The notes under the pieces were generated by a model. It was given only the letters and a program-made list of their open reading frames with translations, was not told the origin of the DNA and did not search any database. This document shows positions 23,362 through 29,361 of a stretch of DNA of 29,361 nt, piece after piece (the stretch's first letter is position 1; every line of letters starts with the position of its first letter). Origin of the DNA: an uncultured Collinsella sp. Lineage in GTDB: Bacteria; Actinomycetota; Coriobacteriia; Coriobacteriales; Coriobacteriaceae. The position numbers and the translations under genes are program-made. Location of the stretch: the NCBI GenBank assembly GCA_900551665.1, contig URWW01000020.1, positions 1-29,361 of the forward strand, read 5' to 3'.

Positions 23362-23874
23362 TTACTCGGCCTGATACGAACTCGCCTTGGGAGGCGTCTT
23401 GCCCTTGAGCGTGCTGTGATAGTACGCATACGTGAGCGGGGGTTCATCCGAAAGGCGCTCGGCCTGCTCCACCTCGCCGACAAACAAGTAATGCGTACCC
23501 ACGTCGACCGTGTCGATCAAGCGACAGCCGTACACGGCGCATGCATGCTCGGGACAATACGGACTCCCCACCTCCGAGACCGCAGTCTCGTATTTGGCGA
23601 ACTTGTCATACGTGTCGCTAGTGCGGAAGCCAAAGTTGCCGATATAGGGCATGTCGGCCGTCTGATCGATCGCGGTAATCGTGAAAGCACCCGCTTGGGC
23701 GATCACCCGCGCGGTCACGTTGTCTTTGTGCACGGCGACGCTCATGCGGATGGGCTCGGCCGTCACCTGAACGGCCGTGTTCACCACGCATCCCGCCTTG
23801 AGACCATCGGCCTCGGCTGACACCACGTACAACCCGTAACTCATAGCGAACATCGCAGTTGTATCGATTGCCAT
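23362..23874 (-). CDS. FMN-binding flavin reductase-like protein
   Basis: A 170-residue flavin reductase domain protein: YGLYVVSAEADGLKAGCVVNTA near the N-terminus (14-35), VAVHKDNVTARVIAQAGAFTI (47-67) and MPYIGNFGFRTSDTYDKF. The arrangement is that of the small flavin reductase / high-molecular-weight rubredoxin family, where this domain is often fused to a rubredoxin. Here the rubredoxin is a separate gene immediately downstream, supporting electron transfer between the two. ATG 23874 is preceded by GGGGAG; the longer frame to 24066 overlaps smpB. Confidence 0.85.
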   Translation of the reverse strand: MAIDTTAMFAMSYGLYVVSAEADGLKAGCVVNTAVQVTAEPIRMSVAVHKDNVTARVIAQAGAFTITAIDQTADMPYIGNFGFRTSDTYDKFAKYETAVSEVGSPYCPEHACAVYGCRLIDTVDVGTHYLFVGEVEQAERLSDEPPLTYAYYHSTLKGKTPPKASSYQAE

Positions 23875-23968
23875 GGCACTCCCCTTTCTGAAGGCACTTG
23901 CCTCCAGTATAGGACTTGGCGAAGACGGCCGAAATAGGCGCAGACGGACGCCCGACGGCCCTGGCCAA

Positions 23969-24457
23969 CTACCGGCTGCGCTGCTTGAGGGCGCGGTCGA
24001 TCTCGCGCTGCATGTCGCGCTTTGCCATGTCCTCGCGCTTGTCGTAGAGCTTCTTGCCGCGCCCAAGGCCCAGCAACAGTTTCACGCGGCCGTCCTCGTT
24101 GAAGTAGAGCTCGAGCGGGACGAGCGCAACACCGCGCACGCGCAACTTGCCGTCGAGGTAGTCGATCTGCTTGCGATGCAGCAGCAACTTGCGACGGCGA
24201 TCGGGGTCGCGATTGAAAATCGAGCCGTTGGAATACGGGTGAATGTGCACGTTGTGCAACCAACACTCACCGTTGCGAATGAGGGCGAAGGAGTCGGTGA
24301 TCTGACACGCACGCTCGCGCAGGCTGCGAACCTCGGTGCCGGCGAGCTCAAGACCGCACTCAAACGTCTCGTCGATGAAGTACTCATGATGCGCGGAGCG
24401 GTTCTTGGCGATCAGCTTCTTCTCCCGGCGCGGCTTACGGGCGAATCCATCGGCCAT
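23969..24457 (-). CDS. smpB: SsrA-binding protein SmpB
   Basis: A 162-residue SmpB. It binds tmRNA and brings it to stalled ribosomes for trans-translation. Signatures include NRSAHHEYFIDETFECGLELAGTEVRSLR (19-47, quoted in part: HEYFIDETFECGLELAGTEV) and YLDGK, VPLELYF, LLLGLGRGKKLYDKR towards the C-terminus, ending in the basic tail that folds in the decoding centre. The usual length is 150-165. It starts 2 nt after the stop of the TPR gene, so the two are probably co-transcribed and translationally coupled. No tmRNA gene was recognised in the window. Confidence 0.97.
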   Translation of the reverse strand: MADGFARKPRREKKLIAKNRSAHHEYFIDETFECGLELAGTEVRSLRERACQITDSFALIRNGECWLHNVHIHPYSNGSIFNRDPDRRRKLLLHRKQIDYLDGKLRVRGVALVPLELYFNEDGRVKLLLGLGRGKKLYDKREDMAKRDMQREIDRALKQRSR

Positions 24458-24459
24458 GG

Positions 24460-25446
24460 CTACTCACCGTCCTTGGAATCGACGGAATCCGAAGACGCAG
24501 AGCCGGCTGACGCGGCGGGCGTGGAATCGGTCACAACGTCGTTGTCGGACACTGCGGACGCGGCGTCGACGTCGCTGGCCGCGCCGGCGGCCGCTTCCTC
24601 GCGCTCGCGGGCGAGCTCGGCGTCGGACTCGCGAATCAGGCGGATGAGGGCCTCACATGCGGGGGCGCCCACCAAGTCACGTGCGAGCAGGGTCAAGCGC
24701 GTCGCCTCATTGCGATCGCCCTCGGAAGCGGCATCCGTCGCGCACATGAGAAGGCAAACGGCAATCTCGGCGTTCGCACCGGTGCCAATGCCATGCTCCT
24801 CGAGCTGCTTGTTCACGACCTCGTCCGAAAGCTCGCCGAGCTCGGGATGTTCCTTATCGAGCTGCGCGGCGAGAGCGGTTGCAGCGGCATCGGAATCGCA
24901 GGCGCGAATCGCGGCGCGACGGCAGCCCTCGGCAGCAGCCAGGTTCTCCCCCGCAAGAAAATACTGACCGAGGTTGGCGAAAGCGCGAGCAAGGGCCTGC
25001 GGCGTGGTCGCACGGTCCAACACGGAGGCGGAAAGCGCGGCCCACTCCTGTGTGTCACCCAGAGCCCGGAACACCTCGGCGAGGTTCAAACGGTGCGCGC
25101 AGTTCATCGGGTTCCAACGCACGGCCTGCTTGAGGGCGTCGCGCGCGGATTCGTACTCATGACGCTGGATGTAGATGTAGGCCAGATCGGCATACAGGCG
25201 ATCGAAAGGCGCCTCGACCTGCGTGAGCTCGCGAGGGTCGCGCTCGACACGGCGATAGGCAAGGTATTCGAATGGACTCGAAAAGCTGAACCACTGACGG
25301 GCGTCCGTGGCGATGCACGCGGTGTCGGCGTACTCTCCAGCCTCAGACGCGAGTTCCTCCAACAACACGGCCGCAGTCTCAAGCTCGCCCTCGGCGAGTA
25401 GGTTCTCGGCATAGTCGATGTCATGCGCCGCAATGGGCATTTCCAT
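24460..25446 (-). CDS. TPR-repeat protein, unknown role
   Basis: A 328-residue protein with tetratricopeptide-like helix pairs. The clearest is ADLAYIYIQRHEYESARDAL followed by KQAVRWNPMNCAHRLNLAEV (about 86-125). Others lie at 11-35 (AENLLAEGELETAAVLLEEL) and 155-185 (ANLGQYFLAGENLAAAEGCR). The last ~45 residues are an Ala/Ser/Asp-rich acidic, probably disordered tail. No signal peptide or membrane segment is seen. TPRs mediate protein-protein contacts. The gene lies between rnr and smpB in the same orientation, so a link to RNA or translation quality control is possible but unproven. AAGGAGG precedes ATG 25446 by 5 nt. Confidence 0.75.
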   Translation of the reverse strand: MEMPIAAHDIDYAENLLAEGELETAAVLLEELASEAGEYADTACIATDARQWFSFSSPFEYLAYRRVERDPRELTQVEAPFDRLYADLAYIYIQRHEYESARDALKQAVRWNPMNCAHRLNLAEVFRALGDTQEWAALSASVLDRATTPQALARAFANLGQYFLAGENLAAAEGCRRAAIRACDSDAAATALAAQLDKEHPELGELSDEVVNKQLEEHGIGTGANAEIAVCLLMCATDAASEGDRNEATRLTLLARDLVGAPACEALIRLIRESDAELAREREEAAAGAASDVDAASAVSDNDVVTDSTPAASAGSASSDSVDSKDGE

Positions 25447-25533
25447 GGTGTCCTCCTTGATAGAGTCGAAATCTCAGTGTAGCGCACGGAGCGAACGGGC
25501 GCGACACCCACGGAGGGGGGGCATCCCTGGGCT

Positions 25534-25565
25534 TGTGCAATTTGGGGACGGGTGCATTTTGCACA
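25534..25565. repeat. REP-like element upstream of the TPR gene
   Basis: Inverted ends TGTGCAA / TTGCACA enclose a CAATTTGGGGAC core. It resembles the palindrome at 13060-13090 and dispersed elements known in many genomes. It lies between rnr and the TPR gene (25447-25650), where a 7-bp GGCGGGC/GCCCGCC stem (25594-25629) is also seen. Confidence 0.55.
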
Positions 25566-25650
25566 CGAGAGGCGTAGCAACTCCGTCGGCGCGGGCGGGC
25601 CTGCGGTTACGCCAATATAGACGCCCGCCAGGAGATCAATCGCAACCGGA

Positions 25651-27753
25651 TTACGCCACGGCCCCGCTCACGTGGATCATCTTGAGGTCGAGATGCCCGC
25701 GCAGGACGTTCGCGCTCGCGACCTCCGCCACCACACGGTAGCCGAGACCGATCATCGTCCCCGTAGATTCGCCCGTGAGCGTGAGGCGCACATCGTCGAA
25801 ATCCCACCACTCATTACCCAGGGCGTTCATGCGAACCAGCCCCTCCGCACCCGTCGCATCGAGGCGGACGAATGCGCCGAGGTCGGAGATCCAGGAGACG
25901 GTTCCCGTATCCCGTTCTCCGATACGACCGGCATAGAACTGGGCGACCTTCACCTTCTGCGAGGCGTTCGCGGCCGCATCGGCCGCTCGCTCGTTGTCGC
26001 TCGCCTGTCGGCAGAGCTGCGGGCAGATCGCCTCGAGCGCCTGCGGACCCTTGCCCGTGAGTCGCAAAGCGCGCGCAGCCGCCTCCTTTTTCCCGAACTC
26101 GCGCTTGGCGAGGGCGACCTTGAGGACGCGATGCGCAATCAGGTCGGGGTACCGGCGAATCGGGCTGGTGAAGTGACAGTACGCGCGGGCGCCGAGGGCG
26201 TAATGCCCCTCGTTGCGCGACTTGTACACAGCCCGTTGCTGGGCACGCAGGAGCAGCGCGTTTACCTGCTGGGCAAACGGCGTGCCCACGGCATCCTCGA
26301 CCGCCGCGTTGATGGCACGGGGGTCGCCGAGCATGATGCCCGCGGCGAGCCCGCCCTCCACGGCCCCGAGCTCGGTGAGCGTTTTGGCCGCAGAGGCCAA
26401 ACTGTCGGGAGAGGGATCCTCATGGACTCGATAAGCGGTAACCAGGTCGCGGTCGGCCAGGAACTCCGCCACGCATTCGTTTGCGAGCAGCATGGCCTCC
26501 TCGACCAGACTCGTCGCGGCCGTGCGCTCGCGTGTGACGATATCGGCGGGCATGCCCGTCTCATCGAGCAGCACGTGGACCTCCGGCGCGTCGAAGTCGA
26601 TCGAACCCCGCTTACGGCGGATCTCACGGCGGGCGCGGGCGAGGGCGTCGGCATTGCGAAGAAACGCGCGCAGGTCCACACCGTTGGCCCGAGCGGCTTC
26701 CACGGCTGCCTCGGCGCGCCCACATGCCGCGGCGTCGAGTGCGGTGCCATCCGGCTCGCCCTCCCTTAGCAGCGCATCGGCCGCGCCATAGTCCAAGCGC
26801 ACGCGCGAACGGATCGCACTCGGATATGCCTCGTATGCACGCACGCGACCCTGGGCATCGAGTTCGATGTCGACCGTGAAGGCAAGTCGGTCCTCATCGG
26901 GCCGCAGGGAGCAGAGGTCGTTGCACAGGCGCTCAGGCAACATAGGCAGCACGCGGTCGGCGAGGTACACCGATGTCGAACGGCGACGCGCCTCGAGGTC
27001 GATGACGCTCTCCCACTCGACATAATGCGACACATCCGCGATGTGCACGCCGAGCATCCAACCGCCACGCACCGTGCGCGCGACCGAGATGGCATCGTCG
27101 AAATCGCGCGCATCCACCGGGTCGATGGTTATGGCGAAGCGGTCGCGGATGTCACGGCGCAGCGGGTCGGCCAAGGCGCCCTCGACATCGACCGTAAGCG
27201 ACGCCGCCTCGTCGACCGCTGCCTGCGGATAACCGTCCACAAGCCCATAACGGGCCATGATGCACTCGATGCCCAGACTCGGCTCGTTGGCGTCGCCGAT
27301 GCGCCGCTCGAGCGTCACCACGCCGGACTCTGTGCGAGACGGATACTCCACGATGCGCGCGGACACGATGTCGCCGGGCTCCACACCCAAACGCCGCGGG
27401 GAATCGTCGGCTGGCAGCACGAAGAAATCCTGCTTGATGCGCGCGTCAAGCGGACGCACGGCGCCCAGAGGCCCTGCAGGCTCGAACACGCCGACAATCG
27501 CCGCGACGGCACGATCGATCACGTGTTCCACGACGGCACGACGGGCTCCGCCCTTGCCGCGATGCAAGCTCACATACACGCGATCTCCCGGCATGGCCTC
27601 ACGCATGGAGCGCGACCCCAGGCGATAGACGCCCTCGGCCGTCTCAACCTCAGCGCGGGCGTCATACACCCGCACCGTCCCCGTCAGCCCCGGAAGCCTC
27701 CGTGACCGAGCGGGTCCGCGCCGTCCGTTCTTCGAATGTCTACCTCTACCCAT
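25651..27753 (-). CDS. rnr: Ribonuclease R (RNB-family exoribonuclease)
   Basis: A 700-residue RNase II/R-family enzyme, a processive 3'-5' exoribonuclease. N-terminal basic/OB-like regions occupy about 1-200. The RNB catalytic core begins with ITIDPVDARDFDDAIS (208-223), where Asp211, Asp217, Asp219 and Asp220 bind the two metals; CHFTSPIRRYPDLIAHR is the second family signature. A C-terminal S1 domain contains TGTVSWISDLGAFVRL. RNase R degrades structured RNA and works with SmpB/tmRNA on defective messages, which fits smpB lying downstream. The lysine-rich C-terminal tail of E. coli RNase R is absent. ATG 27753 has AAAGGAA upstream. Confidence 0.93.
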   Translation of the reverse strand: MGRGRHSKNGRRGPARSRRLPGLTGTVRVYDARAEVETAEGVYRLGSRSMREAMPGDRVYVSLHRGKGGARRAVVEHVIDRAVAAIVGVFEPAGPLGAVRPLDARIKQDFFVLPADDSPRRLGVEPGDIVSARIVEYPSRTESGVVTLERRIGDANEPSLGIECIMARYGLVDGYPQAAVDEAASLTVDVEGALADPLRRDIRDRFAITIDPVDARDFDDAISVARTVRGGWMLGVHIADVSHYVEWESVIDLEARRRSTSVYLADRVLPMLPERLCNDLCSLRPDEDRLAFTVDIELDAQGRVRAYEAYPSAIRSRVRLDYGAADALLREGEPDGTALDAAACGRAEAAVEAARANGVDLRAFLRNADALARARREIRRKRGSIDFDAPEVHVLLDETGMPADIVTRERTAATSLVEEAMLLANECVAEFLADRDLVTAYRVHEDPSPDSLASAAKTLTELGAVEGGLAAGIMLGDPRAINAAVEDAVGTPFAQQVNALLLRAQQRAVYKSRNEGHYALGARAYCHFTSPIRRYPDLIAHRVLKVALAKREFGKKEAAARALRLTGKGPQALEAICPQLCRQASDNERAADAAANASQKVKVAQFYAGRIGERDTGTVSWISDLGAFVRLDATGAEGLVRMNALGNEWWDFDDVRLTLTGESTGTMIGLGYRVVAEVASANVLRGHLDLKMIHVSGAVA

Positions 27754-28046
27754 GCATTCCTTTCAATCAAAGGGTGAAGTCCAAGCTAGTGCCCCTTGTA
27801 CCCAAACCAACAGGCTTCCGCCTGGTCCATACCGAAAGCCAAGCCGCAGCGACCAAGCCATCACCAGGGTCGACGCCGCCCCCCCCACAACCACGCCCCA
27901 ACGCGCGCAGCATCGCGAGAGCAGAAGACCCCCTGGGATATCCCTAAGTAAACATTCCGCAGGCCGACGAGCAAAGCTCGCCGGCCGAGGACGTTTACGT
28001 GGGATATCCCAGGGGGCCTCCGATGGAAACGACGAACGCTCGCGCT
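27754..28046. other. Intergenic region between ftsX and rnr
   Basis: 293 bp. It holds the 88-nt hairpin at 27929-28016, a small CAGGC/GCCTG stem (27811-27824) and a run of C near 27880. No confident rnr promoter could be picked out, and no RNA gene is recognised apart from the hairpin itself. Confidence 0.5.
27929..28016. repeat. 88-nt three-part hairpin between ftsX and rnr
   Basis: Outer 16-bp perfect stem (CCCCCTGGGATATCCC with its complement at 28001-28016), a middle 6-bp stem GTAAAC/GTTTAC (27948-27953, 27993-27998), and an inner stem GGCCGaCGAGC-aaa-GCTCGcCGGCC (27962-27986). No T-run follows on either strand. It starts 31 nt past the ftsX stop and may terminate ftsEX transcription, act as an RNA 3' end, or be a REP/MITE-like element. 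Confidence 0.75.
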
Positions 28047-28994
28047 CTACACCTTGAGGTAGCGCCTCATGGCGATGGCCGAGCCGAACAGGCCGATGAT
28101 CACGCCGAGCAGCACGAGCGAGCCGTACGTCGCGAAGTAGATGTTCATGGGCACCGCGACGCTCATCCAGCTGATGCTCGCGAAGATCTTGGGGATCACG
28201 AGATTGCGGAACAGCTCGAGGACGCCGATGGAGAACAGGGCGCCGATGAGCGCCTGCAACACGCCCTCGGTGATGAAGGGCCCGCGGATGAAACCGTTGG
28301 AGGCGCCGACGAGTCGCATGATGGCGATCTCTCGACGACGAGCGGTGATGGAAAGGCGGATAGTGTTGTTGATGAAGATGAACGCCACGAAGGTGAGCAA
28401 CGCCACCAGCACCACGGCCGCCACGCGGATGTAGCCGGTCAGCTGGAAGAGGCGACCGACCTCCTCCTGACCGTAACGAACGTTCTCGGCCACATCGGCG
28501 TCCTTGTCGTCGACCTCGGGGTCGGCGTCATCGACGATCTTGCGGAAGCCCGAATCGTCCTTGATCTTCTCGGCCATGGCCTCGACCTGGGACGGGTCCT
28601 CCATCTCGATGCGGAAGGAACGCGGCAGCGGGTTCTGACCATCCAGAGCGGAAAGCGTCGCGTCGGCGTTGCCGGAGATGGTGGAGCTGTACTCCTCCAG
28701 CGCGTCCTCCTTGCTCACGAACTCGACGTTCTTGACGTTATCCATGCGCTCGAGCTCATCCTGGTAATCCTCGACGTCCTCATCGGAGGCGTTGTCGGAG
28801 ATGTAAGCCTGGATGGTCACCTGGTCCTCGACGTTGCCGATCGCGGAGTTCACCAGCACGGAGCCGATGATGAACAGGCCGATGATGAACAGCGACAGGA
28901 AGATGGTGATGACGGCGCCGAAGGACGTCGTCCAATTGCGGAAGAAGTGGCGGAAAGCCTCTTTGATGGAATAGCCGAAATTAGAAGGCGCCAT
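28047..28994 (-). CDS. ftsX: Cell-division protein FtsX
   Basis: A 315-residue FtsX, membrane partner of the ABC ATPase FtsE. It has one helix at about 22-48, a large extracellular domain (about 50-185) containing VTIQAYISDNASDEDVEDYQ, and three C-terminal helices (about 190-213, 240-262 and 285-305) with the coupling region ITARRREIAIMRLVGAS (216-232) that contacts FtsE. The complex controls cell-wall hydrolases at the division site. The extracellular domain is rich in Asp/Glu. It overlaps the end of ftsE by 14 nt, which indicates translational coupling. Confidence 0.95.
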   Translation of the reverse strand: MAPSNFGYSIKEAFRHFFRNWTTSFGAVITIFLSLFIIGLFIIGSVLVNSAIGNVEDQVTIQAYISDNASDEDVEDYQDELERMDNVKNVEFVSKEDALEEYSSTISGNADATLSALDGQNPLPRSFRIEMEDPSQVEAMAEKIKDDSGFRKIVDDADPEVDDKDADVAENVRYGQEEVGRLFQLTGYIRVAAVVLVALLTFVAFIFINNTIRLSITARRREIAIMRLVGASNGFIRGPFITEGVLQALIGALFSIGVLELFRNLVIPKIFASISWMSVAVPMNIYFATYGSLVLLGVIIGLFGSAIAMRRYLKV

Positions 28995-29361
28995 AGTTGC
29001 CGTAGCCTCCCCTCTCCTGGTCGCGGATCACGCGGCCGCCCTCGAGGGCGATGACGCGGCGCTGCATGGAATCGACCATCGCGCGGTCATGCGTGGCCAC
29101 GATCACGGTCGTGCCGGTGCGGTTGATGCGCTCGAGGAGCTTCATGATACCCAGCGAGATCGCGGGGTCGAGGTTGCCCGTGGGCTCGTCGCAGATGAGC
29201 AGCGGCGGGCGGTTGACCATGGCACGGGCCACTGAGACGCGCTGCTGCTCGCCACCGGAGAGCTGATCGGGCAGGGAGTCCATCTGCTCGGCCAGGCCGA
29301 CCAAGCGCAGCACCTCGGGGACCTGGGCCTTGATGACGGCCTTGGGCTTGCCGATGCACTG
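28981..29361 (-). CDS. ftsE: Cell-division ATP-binding protein FtsE, C-terminal part
   Basis: The last 126 codons are in the window; the open frame continues past its right edge without a start. Visible ABC motifs are the signature LSGGEQQRVSVARA, Walker B LLICDEPTGNLD and the switch-histidine region VIVATHD. Walker A lies outside. FtsE hydrolyses ATP and drives FtsX to activate peptidoglycan hydrolases. Its stop codon lies 14 nt inside ftsX. The sequence PEVLRLVGL before the signature matches FtsE rather than a generic exporter, and the ftsX partner confirms it. Confidence 0.95.
   Translation of the reverse strand, partial: QCIGKPKAVIKAQVPEVLRLVGLAEQMDSLPDQLSGGEQQRVSVARAMVNRPPLLICDEPTGNLDPAISLGIMKLLERINRTGTTVIVATHDRAMVDSMQRRVIALEGGRVIRDQERGGYGNYGAF

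Noticed and set aside
23875..23968. tmRNA gene next to smpB
   Set aside because: The gap is only 94 nt, with no tRNA-like ends and no tag-coding frame.

Overview
The window looks like a high-GC actinobacterial chromosome segment. The gene content and repertoire (ftsEX, smpB and rnr close together, a LarA/LarD pair, an ArsP_2-type exporter, coriobacterial-looking orphan AbiEi-like proteins) fit the Coriobacteriia, most likely a Collinsella-type gut bacterium. The taxon is inferred from recognition of the protein families; no search was run.

Layout. 1-1075 (-): 5' end of a SNF2-type helicase running off the left edge. 1377-6950: a DUF188 protein, a 10-TM ArsP_2-type metal exporter with a histidine-rich loop, a UcpA-like short-chain dehydrogenase, a DnaQ-fold exonuclease, and a membrane-anchored polysaccharide deacetylase with a nine-unit 18-nt coding repeat. 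7041-9976: a compact lactate module, with a Crp/Fnr-type regulator divergent from larA (Ni-dependent lactate racemase) and larD (aquaglyceroporin). 9977-12377: a less GC-rich island with an inverted-repeat element, an orphan nuclease-fold protein and a small membrane protein. 12619-15431: a zinc/cadmium efflux operon of SmtB-type repressor, free HMA metallochaperone and P1B-2 ATPase, behind a near-consensus promoter with two repressor operators. 15638-21223: MFS exporter, glyA, SlyD-like FKBP, uracil permease and a DUF45/YgjP metallopeptidase. 21224-22970: a second orphan AbiEi/DUF559-like nuclease-fold gene bracketed by two arrays of the same short motif in opposite orientations. 23088-29361 (all -): mini-rubredoxin, flavin reductase, smpB, a TPR protein, rnr, ftsX and partial ftsE.

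How the genes work together. The metal operon is self-contained: the repressor senses Zn/Cd through an intact alpha5 site, the chaperone hands metal on, and the ATPase exports it. The lactate module interconverts and transports lactate, but the enzymes that build LarA's nickel-pincer cofactor are not in the window. SmpB and RNase R act in the same trans-translation and RNA-decay process and lie in the same orientation. FtsE and FtsX overlap and form one divisome ABC complex.

Most unusual observation. The gene at 21735-22715 has an upstream array of eight motifs at 20-21 bp steps (ATTGYCTAYG type, + strand) and a downstream array of seven motifs at about 20 bp steps (TTTGYCTAYGG type, - strand). 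A related-architecture gene at 10445-11503 is also bracketed by inverted copies of a different 21-23 bp sequence. This may be an undescribed nuclease-plus-iteron unit or a family of small mobile or selfish elements. No function is shown by the sequence.
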